From assembly GCA_031082315.1 (NCBI GenBank), contig JAVHLC010000003.1, forward strand, positions 124,001 through 188,000: DNA of 64,000 nucleotides, written 5' to 3'. Of this stretch, positions 26,192 through 33,903 are shown one piece after another. This stretch comes from Thermodesulfobacteriota bacterium (GTDB lineage: Bacteria > Desulfobacterota > QYQD01). Position numbers and translations under genes: made by a program. Under the pieces are notes generated by a model. It was not told the origin of the DNA. It ran no database searches and worked only from the letters and a program-made list of their open reading frames with translations. Positions within the stretch are counted from its first letter, which is position 1; the number at the start of each line of letters is the position of its first letter.

Positions 26192-26604
26192 TGACTAAAG
26201 AGGTTTTTGTAGATACAAGCGCCTTTTATGCCCTGATAGATGCTAAGGACCCTGCCCATCGAGCGGCAAAAAAATATGTTGTGCATTGCAACTATCCGAT
26301 GGTGACCACGGAGTTCATATTTGCCGAGTCTTTATCTTTGATAACCAAAAGACTGGGTAAGAACGTGGCTATACGTTTTGGGGAGGCATTACGAGCCAGC
26401 AGATTAATCCGAATGTCACATTCATCTGAGGAGCTGATAGATAAGGCATGGGAAGAGTTCGTAAAATTTTCGGATAAGGGCTTTGATTTAATTGATTGCA
26501 TCAGTTTTGTTACTATGGAAAACCTTGGTATTAACGCTGCCCTTTCTTTTGATAAGCACTTCACCCAAAGGGGCTTTGATGTGGTGCCGTCTAAACGTTT
26601 TTAA
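26191..26604 (+). CDS. vapC: VapC-type PIN-domain ribonuclease toxin
   Basis: A 137-aa PIN protein with the acidic residues in place: D8 (VFVDTSAF), E41/E46 in VTTEFIFAE, D102 (DLIDCISF) and D121 (SFDKHF). VapC toxins cleave tRNA or rRNA and are neutralised by the co-encoded antitoxin. Translational coupling with vapB is by ATGA overlap. Complete by length and motifs, so this module appears functional. Confidence 0.85.
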   Translation: MTKEVFVDTSAFYALIDAKDPAHRAAKKYVVHCNYPMVTTEFIFAESLSLITKRLGKNVAIRFGEALRASRLIRMSHSSEELIDKAWEEFVKFSDKGFDLIDCISFVTMENLGINAALSFDKHFTQRGFDVVPSKRF

Positions 26605-26673
26605 TGCTGCTGAGATAAGGATGACCACAGAGAATTCGCTACACCATGGGTGCAGGGAGTTGATTAGCGAGTA

Positions 26674-26922
26674 ATGGTAAGATTTCATATTCATGCTCAA
26701 GAGCGGTTATTGGAACGGGGTACGACTGAAGAAGAGGTCGTCGCAACTGTGGAGAAAGGCGAGGCTTTCCCTGCAAAATTCGGGCGTACCGGCTTTAGAC
26801 GTAATTTCTTTTTTAATGACATGCGGCGCGGTAGGCATTATACAACCAAACAGGTTGAGGCGTATGCTGTACAAGATGGGAATGACTGGTTGGTTATTAC
26901 TGTAATAACGCGCTACTTTTAG
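26674..26922 (+). CDS. DUF4258 protein, putative toxin
   Basis: An 82-aa protein. FHIHAQERLLERGTTEEEVVATVEKG (4-29) is the DUF4258 signature with its conserved His and Arg residues, and the C-terminal strands WLVITVITRYF end the RelE-like fold. DUF4258 genes are repeatedly found next to DUF2283 genes, as here, and are regarded as probable toxin-antitoxin pairs (inference at family level). The next gene starts 21 bp downstream. Confidence 0.7.
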   Translation: MVRFHIHAQERLLERGTTEEEVVATVEKGEAFPAKFGRTGFRRNFFFNDMRRGRHYTTKQVEAYAVQDGNDWLVITVITRYF

Positions 26923-26943
26923 ATGAGAGGAGGCAAGAAATTA

Positions 26944-27186
26944 ATGAAATTAACGTATGATCCCAAATACAACATAGCCTATATACGCTTACATGAAAAA
27001 AGCGCTGAGGTGGAGACGATAAAAATATCTGATGAACTTAATGTAGACATAGCTCCTGATGGAACGATTTATGGCATTGAGTTATTAAATGCTAACAAGC
27101 AGTTACGAGGGGAAGAAGAAGGGAAATTGCTCATTTTCAATGAAGCCACGGGAGAAAGGGCTGAGATTATACTGTCAGGGGAATAG
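26944..27186 (+). CDS. DUF2283 protein, putative antitoxin
   Basis: The ATG at 26,944 (MKLTYDPKYNIAYIRL) is preceded by GAGAGGAGG and is preferred to the frame start at 26,923. The 80-aa protein has the usual DUF2283 features: YDPKYNIAYIRL, then DELNVDIAPDGTIYGIELLNA. It is the partner of the DUF4258 protein upstream. A terminator is not obvious; the region after it holds a sulfatase fragment. Confidence 0.7.
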   Translation: MKLTYDPKYNIAYIRLHEKSAEVETIKISDELNVDIAPDGTIYGIELLNANKQLRGEEEGKLLIFNEATGERAEIILSGE

Positions 27187-27254
27187 AATTTTCTATATTC
27201 TATTTTCAATTACAGACTATCCGCAACACCCTATCCCCTAACCGCTACCTAATT

Positions 27255-27452
27255 ATGAACAATTCAAAACAACCTAATATTATTGTTCTTATATTAGACG
27301 CCTTAAGGGCCGACCATGTGTCATGTTACGGCTATCACAGGAATACTACGCCAAACATAGACCGGATCAGCGCGCAGGGAACAATATTTTTAGAAACGAT
27401 TGCTACGGCCCCTTGCGTGATCGATGGGGACGTTGTTTCTCACGTTGCTTAA
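27255..27452 (+). pseudogene. Sulfatase N-terminal fragment
   Basis: A 65-codon frame reads PNIIVLILDALRADHVSCYGYHRNTTPNIDRI, the unmistakable start of type I sulfatases with the metal-binding Asp in LDALRADH. It stops at TAA immediately where the 33-bp dispersed repeat (27,452-27,484) begins, before the catalytic C/SxPxR motif. It is thus non-functional and marks a repeat-associated truncation. Confidence 0.75.
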
Positions 27453-27484
27453 CCCACGCAGACGAGCACAGACGGGAAGAATGG
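27452..27484. repeat. Dispersed 33-bp repeat, second copy
   Basis: Identical to 22,573-22,605 and positioned exactly at the 3' break of the sulfatase fragment. Downstream sequence is also repeat-like (AATAATGGAACGATGGGACGG). Confidence 0.7.
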
Positions 27485-27560
27485 GTTGCCCGGAATGCTG
27501 AAATACTGGAATAATGGAACGATGGGACGGCAAAGCGGGAGTCGCGAGATATTGCCGCTG

Positions 27561-27971
27561 CTAACTTTTGGAGGATATTATCGTCCAATTTTGAATTTTT
27601 AAGCCTTCAATCCGCTCGAAATGTCTTGAGTTATTGGTTACTAATATCAAATTGTGCGCCAAAGCACAGGACGCAAGGACTAAGTCAAAATCATCCAATG
27701 GAGTGCCGGATGCTTCCATGTTTGCCTTGAGCATACCAAAAATGTCAACGGACTCTTTGCCTAACGTAACGACTTCCAACGAATTTTCGAGGGTTTTTAT
27801 TTTTGCCAGATTGCTGGTCGTCTTTTTCGATTTGTATGCCCCGTAATACAGCTCCATCAGGGTAATTACGCTTATTTTGAGCGGATCATTGTAATGCCGG
27901 CGCAAATTTTCCTGCACGACAGGATGTGCTTTGAGGCTATAAATGACGATGTCCGTGTCTAGAAGATACAT
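27561..27971 (-). CDS. vapC: VapC-type PIN-domain toxin
   Basis: A 136-aa PIN protein: D5 (YLLDTDIVIY), E40 (TLMELYYG), D96 (LDDFDLVLA) and the VTNN segment (N113-N114) replacing the usual last Asp, a frequent variant. The LDTDIVIYSLK start is characteristic of VapC/FitB-type ribonucleases. It overlaps the last base of its antitoxin gene on the minus strand. Confidence 0.85.
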   Translation of the reverse strand: MYLLDTDIVIYSLKAHPVVQENLRRHYNDPLKISVITLMELYYGAYKSKKTTSNLAKIKTLENSLEVVTLGKESVDIFGMLKANMEASGTPLDDFDLVLASCALAHNLILVTNNSRHFERIEGLKIQNWTIISSKS

Positions 27972-28243
27972 CAGAATCCCTCCGACAGCTTTCGAGAATT
28001 TTTGCGGGCGCTTCTGATTTCAGCCACAATCTCTTCGGCGGTCTTGTCATCTTCCCAGGAGCCCGCAAGTTCCAGTAAGACTTGCGCGGGCGTTTTAAGG
28101 TTGCCTATACGTCCTTTTCTAGACAGATATTCCTTTACGAGGAAAAGCATTTCCTGGCCGACAGACCTGTTTTCGGCCGCTGCCAGTCTCTTTATTTCTT
28201 CATAAAGGTCTTCCTTAACACCTTTGATTTGCAAATTTGCCAT
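27971..28243 (-). CDS. vapB: Antitoxin (FitA/VapB-type RHH)
   Basis: A 90-aa protein starting MANLQIKGVKEDLYEEIKRLAAAENRS with the FitA-like ribbon-helix-helix and a C-terminal neutralising arm (TAEEIVAEIRSARKNSRKL). AGGGAGGG precedes the ATG. It should bind the pair of TTCATGAA palindromes in its promoter just upstream. Complete, paired with the PIN toxin downstream. Confidence 0.8.
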   Translation of the reverse strand: MANLQIKGVKEDLYEEIKRLAAAENRSVGQEMLFLVKEYLSRKGRIGNLKTPAQVLLELAGSWEDDKTAEEIVAEIRSARKNSRKLSEGF

Positions 28244-28264
28244 AAAGCCCTCCCTAAGTTATCT

Positions 28265-28301
28265 TTCATGAAATAGTATGCTGTATTCATGAAAAAGTCA
28301 A
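28265..28301 (-). promoter_or_regulatory. Promoter and double TTCATGAA operator of the minus-strand vapBC
   Basis: On the minus strand TTGACT (28,301-28,296), 17 bp, TACTAT (28,278-28,273). Two perfect TTCATGAA palindromes (28,265-28,272 and 28,286-28,293) are centred 21 bp apart, two helical turns, with the -10 box exactly between them. Typical architecture for cooperative antitoxin autorepression. Confidence 0.7.
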
Positions 28302-28460
28302 GAGATAGTTAGCGGGACCACATTTTTACCGGAAGATGATTAGCCACGAATTGCACGAATAAACACGAATTAGTTTTTAGCCGCAGACGAGCGCAGACGG
28401 AAAAAATGGGTTGTCGGAACGACGGAATAATGATGAGAATGGATTTTATGCACGAATCAT

Positions 28461-28497
28461 TTGCAATATGTAATACAAGGTGTTATTGTGTATTACA
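28461..28497 (+). promoter_or_regulatory. parDE-type promoter with TGTAATACA operator
   Basis: Perfect inverted 9-bp arms TGTAATACA (28,469-28,477) and TGTATTACA (28,489-28,497) with 11-bp spacer overlap a possible promoter TTGCAA-N17-TATTGT (28,461-28,489). The arms end at the AAGGAGG of the antitoxin gene, so binding would block transcription. Confidence 0.65.
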
Positions 28498-28512
28498 AGG
28501 AGGTGGATACAA

Positions 28513-28782
28513 ATGGGCGCCACTTTAACAATAAGGATAGACGATCAGATAAAGAAAAGGCTTGAACATCTTGCGAGGGCCACTGCACGATCGAAATCCT
28601 ATCTTGTGAACAGCGCGATCAAGGAGTTCATCGCGGCTAATGAATGGCAGGTGCAAGAGATAGAAAATGCGGTCAAAAAGGCCGATCAACCGGATGCGAA
28701 ATTTATAGACCATGAAGAGGTCTCGGCATGGCTTGATACCTGGGGCTCTAATAAAGAGAAGGATCCCCCAAAATGCGAATAA
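28513..28782 (+). CDS. ParD/RelB-type RHH antitoxin
   Basis: The ATG at 28,513 follows AAGGAGGTG; an upstream in-frame start would cover the operator and is rejected. The 89-aa protein opens TLTIRIDDQIKKRLEHLARATARSKSYLVNSAI, a CopG/RHH domain, with a C-terminal acidic tail that reaches the toxin. It overlaps the next gene by 10 bp. Confidence 0.78.
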   Translation: MGATLTIRIDDQIKKRLEHLARATARSKSYLVNSAIKEFIAANEWQVQEIENAVKKADQPDAKFIDHEEVSAWLDTWGSNKEKDPPKCE

Positions 28783-29057
28783 AATGGCTGGGCGATGCTG
28801 TTAGTGATCTCGTTGAGATTCGAAAATACATTGCAACCGACAATCCCGGCGCTGCCCGCAATGTGGCGGAGCGGATCAAGAAAGAAATCGCTCATCTTAA
28901 AGAATATTCAGGCCTGGGAAGGCCGGGAAGAGTAGAGGGGACTCGTGAGCTTATCATTTCAGGTTTTCCTTACATCATCCCTTACCGGGTAAAGAATGAT
29001 GTGGTTGAAATTCTTAGTGTACTGCATGGGGCAAGAAAATGGCCGGAAGAATTGTAG
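28773..29057 (+). CDS. ParE/RelE-superfamily toxin
   Basis: A 94-aa protein with the ParE layout: WLGDAVSDLVEIRKYIATDNP at the N-terminus, GRPGRVEGTRELIISGFPYIIPYRV in the central sheet and VVEILSVLHGARKWP at the end. The HGARKWP C-terminus is typical of ParE toxins, which act on gyrase, rather than the ribosome-dependent RelE. It overlaps the antitoxin gene. Full length and apparently intact. Confidence 0.85.
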   Translation: MRIKWLGDAVSDLVEIRKYIATDNPGAARNVAERIKKEIAHLKEYSGLGRPGRVEGTRELIISGFPYIIPYRVKNDVVEILSVLHGARKWPEEL

Positions 29058-29132
29058 GGACCCATTGTTGTTGGGACGTCGTTCGGTATTGCCTTGGATT
29101 ATGAAACCAAACGTCCGAAATCAACAAGGGGT

Positions 29133-29246
29133 ATTGAAGCTCCCCGCAGCCTGCTGCGGGGAGTCTCCGTATGTAAGGTAAAAAGCATAGTATTCGCTCG
29201 CTAACCCCGCCGCAAGCAGCGGGGAATGCGCTCGCTATGCATGTTC
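29133..29246 (+). repeat. 114-bp twin-palindrome repeat, copy C
   Basis: Related to copies A and B over 114 bp, with perfect hairpins CTCCCCGCAGCCTGCTGCGG and CCCCGCCGCAAGCAGCGGGG and the same ATTCGCTCGCT/ATGCATGTTC parts. It lies about 75 bp after the ParE gene and lacks the extra 24 bp at the left end of A and B. Confidence 0.82.
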
Positions 29247-29323
29247 AATATGTTGTGGATGCCGGATCAAGTCCGGCATGACGATTTCAGGACTTCCAAC
29301 GAACTCATGAAGTTCGTTGCTCA

Positions 29324-29357
29324 TAGGATGCCGCGCGCGGCATAAGTCAGCTTTTTA
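29324..29357. repeat. ATAGGATGCCGC hairpin repeat
   Basis: ATAGGATGCCGC...GCGGCATAAGTCAGC and the following CTTTTTACGA recur with small changes at 30,717-30,752 just before the GDP-fucose synthase gene. The core forms a short hairpin (TGCCGC/GCGGCA). Confidence 0.5.
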
Positions 29358-29424
29358 CGAATTCATCAATATAGTTATTGCCTTCTTTTTTTGTCATTCC
29401 CGCAACGCTTTTGGTAAGGTTACC

Positions 29425-29450
29425 GGGGTCACATCTTCATATGTCATTAG
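29425..29450. repeat. GGGGTCACATCTTCATATG dispersed repeat
   Basis: A full 26-bp copy identical to 30,557-30,582. It sits 20 bp before the promoter of the broken RHH/PIN pair. Confidence 0.7.
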
Positions 29451-29469
29451 TTACTTATAACGTAAGTAG

Positions 29470-29498
29470 TTGACAGATATGTCGGTATTAACTACGAT
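29470..29498 (+). promoter_or_regulatory. Promoter of the broken RHH antitoxin gene
   Basis: TTGACA (29,470-29,475), 17 bp, TACGAT (29,493-29,498). The TTG that could be taken for a start codon is the -35 box, which argues for a downstream translation start. Confidence 0.6.
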
Positions 29499-29536
29499 AC
29501 ACATACACATAAAGCATACACAAGGAAGTGCGGAGT

Positions 29537-29802
29537 ATGGCCGCCAGGGTACAATTCTAAAAGAGGAATATCTGGCTAAGTTTAAGCAACAAGCCAGGAA
29601 GCATTCTAAATCGTTGAGCGCCTGGATGAGGGAGGCAGCTTATAAGATGCTACAGGAGGAGGGAGAAAAAAACCTGACCGAACCCCGGGCCCTAAAAAAG
29701 TTTTTCCTGGAGTGTAAACGTCGCGAGTCCGGCAAGGAGCCTGACTGGAATGAGCAGAAGAGGTTAATTTTGAAAGGCTATCAGCAAAGGATTACCTCGT
29801 GA
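29537..29802 (+). pseudogene. RHH antitoxin gene with an N-terminal frameshift
   Basis: The expected start MAARVQF is encoded from ATG 29,537 with GGAG just upstream, but that frame meets TAA after seven codons. The remaining protein (LKEEYLAKFKQQARKHSKSLSAWMREAAYKML, then a charged tail) is in another frame that has no start codon after the transcription start. A one- or two-base indel near 29,558 explains both. The rest is a typical RHH antitoxin. It overlaps the truncated PIN toxin, as in a live module. Confidence 0.6.
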
Positions 29803-29867
29803 TCTTTGTGGATAACAATGTTTTTATGTATGCAGAGGGAACTCTCTCGAAACACTCCGTTGCATAG
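29799..29867 (+). pseudogene. PIN-domain toxin, N-terminal fragment
   Basis: GTG 29,799 overlaps the antitoxin stop and opens IFVDNNVFMYAEG, the first beta strand and first catalytic Asp of a VapC-type PIN domain. The frame stops after 22 codons (TAG 29,865). No remaining acidic motifs are found downstream, so the toxin is lost. Confidence 0.6.
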
Positions 29868-29888
29868 AACTCAAGGGTAGTTCGAGCG

Positions 29889-29917
29889 TTGTTATTATCT
29901 TGGAAGAAACATATAAT
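29889..29917 (+). promoter_or_regulatory. Promoter for the DUF433/DUF5615 module
   Basis: TTGTTA (29,889-29,894), 17 bp, TATAAT (29,912-29,917), 36 bp before the start codon at 29,953. It lies in the remains of the PIN toxin. Confidence 0.6.
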
Positions 29918-29952
29918 GGGGTTGGACTACATAAGCATAGGAGAGACTAAAC

Positions 29953-30183
29953 ATGATTAGATTCGATCGAATCGAACTTGATCCAAAGGTGTGCAACGGG
30001 AAACCGGTGATCAGAGGGACACGTATACCTGTTTCCGTGATTTTGGAGCAAATAGCGGAAGGGGAGCCATGGGATATGATATTGGCCGGTTATCCCGAGC
30101 TCAAAAGAGAAGATATTCAGGCAGCACTGCTTTACGCCAGGGCTTCCATAGAGCATGCGGAAATTAGAGTGGCCAATGTCTGA
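29953..30183 (+). CDS. DUF433 antitoxin
   Basis: A 76-aa protein. ELDPKVCNGKPVIRGTRIPVSVILEQIAEGE is the DUF433 signature (GKPVIRGTRIPV), a small winged-helix-like domain. DUF433 is a recognised antitoxin family whose partner is a Mut7-C/PIN-like DUF5615 protein, which is exactly the next gene. The genes overlap by 8 bp. AGGAGAG precedes the ATG. Confidence 0.85.
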   Translation: MIRFDRIELDPKVCNGKPVIRGTRIPVSVILEQIAEGEPWDMILAGYPELKREDIQAALLYARASIEHAEIRVANV

Positions 30184-30547
30184 ACCGTTACGAATCTATC
30201 TCGATCAAATGTTCCGCCTGGAAGTAGCTGAAGCTCTCCGTGCGGAAGGGCACGATGTTGTTCGGGCTTCTGAAGTTGGCCAGGCCAGAGCGGATGACCA
30301 ACGGATATTAAAGACGGCTATCTCAGAAAATCGGATTCTCGTTACGCTGGATGAGCATTTTGGCGATTGGGTAATCTTGCCGCTTAGGCAACATCCAGGT
30401 GTGTTAAGACTGAAAGTCAATCCCACTACCTCTAAGAATGTAATAAGTCTTCTACTGCCGTTCTTACGGCTCCACTCTTCAGACGAATTGAAGAATCATC
30501 TCGTGATCCTTTCTTCCACCAGATCAAAATGGGTATACACGGCATAG
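30176..30547 (+). CDS. DUF5615 PIN-like toxin
   Basis: ATG 30,176 lies just inside the antitoxin gene, giving 123 aa; the earlier in-frame start is a shadow. IYLDQMFRLEVAEALRAEGHDVVRASEVG (8-36), DDQRILKTAISENRILVTLDEHFGDW (42-67) are the acidic motifs of the Mut7-C-like PIN fold, with D10, D42-D43, D60 and D65 positioned as metal ligands. Complete. Probably a ribonuclease toxin (family inference). Confidence 0.82.
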   Translation: MSEPLRIYLDQMFRLEVAEALRAEGHDVVRASEVGQARADDQRILKTAISENRILVTLDEHFGDWVILPLRQHPGVLRLKVNPTTSKNVISLLLPFLRLHSSDELKNHLVILSSTRSKWVYTA

Positions 30548-30556
30548 GACAGCACC

Positions 30557-30582
30557 GGGGTCACATCTTCATATGTCATTAG
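30557..30582. repeat. GGGGTCACATCTTCATATG dispersed repeat
   Basis: Identical 26-bp copy 10 bp after the toxin stop. The remaining 190 bp up to the fucose synthase gene hold the second ATAGGATGCCGC hairpin (about 30,717) and no ORF. Confidence 0.7.
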
Positions 30583-30771
30583 CGAGGAAGTATTAGAATA
30601 TCAGGGTCATAAAGTAAAGAACTCCGTGTTCCCGCACAGGGTATCCAGGGGATTTGATTGTTATTTAAATGCGTTGGACAACAATGTTTGCAAATAATTA
30701 TGTGGCTCTGTATAAATAGGATGCCGCTAGCGGTATAAGTTAGTTTTTTACGAGGTCATATTTCTTAACCA

Positions 30772-31827
30772 ATGGAAAAGGATTCTAAGATATATATAGC
30801 CGGCTATCGCGGCCTGGTGGGATCGGCCATCGCCCGCAGTCTTAAGGCCCTGGGCTATACCAACCTGATCCTGCTAACCAGCCAGGAACTGGACTTAAAG
30901 AGACAGTCCGAAGTCGAGGCCTTCTTTGCCCGGGAAAGGCCGGAATATGTCTTTATGGCCGCAGCCAGAGTAGGCGGGATTCTGGCCAACAACACCTATC
31001 CCGCTGACTTCATTTACGACAATATCGCCATCCAGACGAACCTGATCCACGCTTCCTATATGAACGATGTCAAAAAGCTGCTGTTTTTAGGCAGCTCCTG
31101 CATTTATCCGAGGCATTGCCCCCAGCCCATGAAAGAGGAATATCTTCTAACCGGCCCGCTCGAGCCTACCAATGAGCCCTACGCGGTGGCCAAGATCGCC
31201 GGTATAAAGATGTGCCAGTCCTATAACCGTCAATACGGGACCAACTTTATGAGCGTCATGCCTACCAATCTTTACGGGCCAAATGATAATTTCGACCTGG
31301 AGACATCGCATGTGCTCCCGGCCTTAATCCGCAAGTTCTATCTCGCCCAATTGACCCTGGAGAAGGATCGGGAAGGCCTTGCCCGCGATGAGGCGCAATA
31401 TGGGTCTATTCCCGGGGATGTTAAGGCTGCGCTTGGCATAGCGCCTTACCCCTCACGCCTTACCCCTCACGTAACCGTCTGGGGTAGCGGAAGGCCCCGT
31501 CGTGAGTTTCTGCACGTAGATGACCTCGCGGATGCCTGCATCTTTATTATGCGGCATGTTAATGCCACAGCCGCTGCCGCGGTCGATTCAGACATTATAA
31601 ACATCGGCTGCGGCCAGGACCTTGCCATCAAAGAATTGGCTGAATTGACAAGAGAAGTGGTCGGTTTGGAGGGTGAGCTTATATTCGATACTACCAAACC
31701 CGATGGTATGCCTCGAAAACTTCTTGACGTCAGCAAATTAAAAGGACTTGGCTGGGAGCCCAGAATCGGCCTGAGAGACGGCATCCGGCGGACGTACGAG
31801 TGGTACCGCCAATCAGGGAAAAGATAG
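30772..31827 (+). CDS. fcl: GDP-L-fucose synthase
   Basis: A 351-aa extended short-chain dehydrogenase. Residues 10-20 ([11 protein letters not shown]) are the NADP-binding glycine loop, [11 protein letters not shown] (63-73) and [14 protein letters not shown] (107-120) are diagnostic for GDP-4-keto-6-deoxymannose epimerase/reductase, and Y137xxxK141 is catalytic. It makes GDP-L-fucose with gmd, the next gene. About 45 extra residues (roughly 201-240) relative to the usual 310-320 aa interrupt the region before [18 protein letters not shown]; the DNA there has a 14-bp tandem duplication CCTTACCCCTCACG. Confidence 0.93.
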   Translation: MEKDSKIYIAGYRGLVGSAIARSLKALGYTNLILLTSQELDLKRQSEVEAFFARERPEYVFMAAARVGGILANNTYPADFIYDNIAIQTNLIHASYMNDVKKLLFLGSSCIYPRHCPQPMKEEYLLTGPLEPTNEPYAVAKIAGIKMCQSYNRQYGTNFMSVMPTNLYGPNDNFDLETSHVLPALIRKFYLAQLTLEKDREGLARDEAQYGSIPGDVKAALGIAPYPSRLTPHVTVWGSGRPRREFLHVDDLADACIFIMRHVNATAAAAVDSDIINIGCGQDLAIKELAELTREVVGLEGELIFDTTKPDGMPRKLLDVSKLKGLGWEPRIGLRDGIRRTYEWYRQSGKR

Positions 31828-31828
31828 T

Positions 31829-31980
31829 TAGTTTTCGTCCGGAAACCAAAAAATTCCAGACGAGCTTACAGCACTCAGCTATCAGCGTTCAGCTTAATAT
31901 GTTGTTTATCTTGGGTTTTTGCTGACGGCTGAAAGCTGATCGCTGTAAGCGTGAATCCGGAAACGGCAGTTTCCGGATGG
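31829..31980. repeat. Composite hairpin repeat, copy 1
   Basis: Outer parts TCCGGAAACC and TCCGGAAACGGCAGTTTCCGGA flank CAGCTATCAGCGTTCAGCTT and GCTGACGGCTGAAAGCTGAT, which pair with each other. The same arrangement is found at 40,296 and 56,211 and partly at 34,579 and 39,375. Non-coding. Confidence 0.75.
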
Positions 31981-32015
31981 GAACTATTTACCAGAAAAGA
32001 GAGGACAGAGTACTA

Positions 32016-33062
32016 ATGAAAAGAGCAATCATCACCGGTATCACAGGACAGGACGGATCATATCTGGCTGAACTCCTGCTTTCCAAGGATTATGAAGTGC
32101 ATGGTATTATCCGCCGTTCTTCTTCATTTAACACGGATAGAATAGACCATATCTATCAGGACCCCCATAAGCCGGGTTGCCGCCTTTTTCTCCACTACGG
32201 CGACCTGTCCGACGGCACAGGACTCCGGAGAATCCTGGAAAAGATACGGCCGGAAGAGGTCTATAACCTTGGCGCCCAGTCGCATGTCCGGGTATCCTTT
32301 GATGAACCGGAATATACGGCCGATGTCGTGGCCCTGGGGACACTGAGATTATTGGAGGCCGTGCGTGACTTTCAGGACAGGCCAGGGATGCGGGTAAAGT
32401 TCTATCAGGCCTGTTCTTCCGAGATGTTTGGCAAGGTCCTGGAAATTCCTCAAAAAGAGACCACACCCTTTTATCCGCGCAGTCCCTATGCCGCGGCCAA
32501 GGTCTATGCCTACTGGCAGACCGTGAATTACCGGGAGGCATACGGTCTTTTTGCCTGTAACGGCATACTTTTCAATCACGAGTCGCCGAGACGCGGAGAG
32601 ACATTCGTTACCCGTAAGATCACCCGGGCGGCCACCCGGATTAAACTGGGGCTTCAGGAAAAATTGTACCTCGGCAATCTGAACGCCAAGCGCGACTGGG
32701 GATTTGCCGGCGACTATGTGGAAGCCATGTGGCTGATGCTCCAGCAGGAAGAACCGGATGATTATATCATTGCCACCGGCAAGAATTATTCGGTCAAGGA
32801 ATTCCTGGAAAAAGTATTTTCGAAGCTGGGGCTGGAATGGGAAAGATATGTAGAGACCGATCCGCGCTACTTCAGGCCGACTGAGGTGGATGCCTTGCTG
32901 GGCGACGCTACCAAGGCCAGACAGAAACTCGGCTGGAATCCAAGGGTTGAGATCGATCAACTGGTAGATATGATGGTTGAGCACGACCTGGAGATGGCCA
33001 GACAGGAAAAAACCCTGAGAGACGCGGGACACAAGGTATCGATCAGGCAGAATTGTGAATAG
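32016..33062 (+). CDS. gmd: GDP-mannose 4,6-dehydratase
   Basis: ATG 32,016 ([22 protein letters not shown]) gives the standard 348 aa; the frame upstream lies in the composite repeat. Further hallmarks are [19 protein letters not shown] (32-50), SSEMFGKV (about 125), [12 protein letters not shown] with the YxxxK pair (about 150) and [19 protein letters not shown] (about 180). It converts GDP-mannose to GDP-4-keto-6-deoxymannose for the fcl product. Together with the phosphomannomutase at 34,810 most of a GDP-fucose route is present. Confidence 0.95.
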   Translation: MKRAIITGITGQDGSYLAELLLSKDYEVHGIIRRSSSFNTDRIDHIYQDPHKPGCRLFLHYGDLSDGTGLRRILEKIRPEEVYNLGAQSHVRVSFDEPEYTADVVALGTLRLLEAVRDFQDRPGMRVKFYQACSSEMFGKVLEIPQKETTPFYPRSPYAAAKVYAYWQTVNYREAYGLFACNGILFNHESPRRGETFVTRKITRAATRIKLGLQEKLYLGNLNAKRDWGFAGDYVEAMWLMLQQEEPDDYIIATGKNYSVKEFLEKVFSKLGLEWERYVETDPRYFRPTEVDALLGDATKARQKLGWNPRVEIDQLVDMMVEHDLEMARQEKTLRDAGHKVSIRQNCE

Positions 33063-33079
33063 ATAGGTGGGCTGGAGTA

Positions 33080-33679
33080 ATGCAAAATCACGTCATCTGG
33101 CATAAAGGATACGTAAACAGGTCGGACAGAAACCGTCTGAATAACCACAGAAGCGGGCTGGTATGGTTCACCGGTCTTTCGGCCTCCGGCAAGTCCACCA
33201 TTGCCCATCATGTGGAGAAGGAATTATTCAACAGAGGAATTCGCGTCTATGTCCTGGATGGCGACAATATCCGCCACGGGCTGAACAGTAATCTTGGCTT
33301 TAGTCCTGGAGACCGGAAAGAGAACCTTCGCAGGATAGTTGAGTTGTCAAAACTCGTTGCGGATGCCGGAATACTTGTCCTCGCGGCCTTCATCTCTCCT
33401 TTCCGGACAGACCGGGAATACATAAGAAGCCGGTTTGAGGGGGATAACTTCCTGGAGATATACGTAAAGTGCCCGGTTGAAGAGTGTGAAAGACGCGACC
33501 CAAAAGGGCAGTACCGGAAGGCCCGGGCCGGGATTATCAAAGAATATACAGGGGTTTCTTCTCCTTATGAGGAACCGCTGAACCCCGACCTGGTGATAGA
33601 GACAGAAAATTTAAGCCTTGGAGATGCCGTGCAGAAGGTGCTGAAATTTCTGGATGATAAAAAATTTGTAACAATTTAG
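33080..33679 (+). CDS. cysC: Adenylylsulfate (APS) kinase
   Basis: A 199-aa kinase with P-loop GLSASGKST (32-40), LDGDNIRHGLNSNLGFS (58-74) and KGQYRKARAG (about 140), all typical for CysC, which phosphorylates APS to PAPS. The gene follows gmd by 17 bp, so it is co-expressed with fucose synthesis. No PAPS reductase or ATP sulfurylase is nearby, so PAPS may serve sulfation of a sugar rather than assimilation (inference). A stem TTTAGCGC/GCGCTAAA overlaps the stop codon without a T tract. Confidence 0.93.
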   Translation: MQNHVIWHKGYVNRSDRNRLNNHRSGLVWFTGLSASGKSTIAHHVEKELFNRGIRVYVLDGDNIRHGLNSNLGFSPGDRKENLRRIVELSKLVADAGILVLAAFISPFRTDREYIRSRFEGDNFLEIYVKCPVEECERRDPKGQYRKARAGIIKEYTGVSSPYEEPLNPDLVIETENLSLGDAVQKVLKFLDDKKFVTI

Positions 33680-33903
33680 CGCTGTTAAAAATGCGCTAAA
33701 TCTCATTGCAAAATGGAAAATGCAACATGGAAAATGTAAAATTTCGGACAAAAACCATCAACATTTTGAATTTTGTACTTTGAATCTTGCATTAATTTAT
33801 ATCGTACTGAAGGGCCTGGTCTGTCTCTTTCAGCTCATTCCAGGACAGTTCGCCCAACATTCTTCTTCCCAGTCCAGGCCTATAATCCGTAACCGCAATG
33901 TAT

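Noticed and set aside
27255-27452. Functional small sulfatase-like protein
   Set aside because: Only 65 codons, lacks the catalytic formylglycine motif and ends at a dispersed repeat junction.
29470-29536. Start of the RHH antitoxin at TTG 29,470 or ATG 29,479
   Set aside because: The TTG is the -35 box of a good promoter and translation from there would be upstream of the transcription start.
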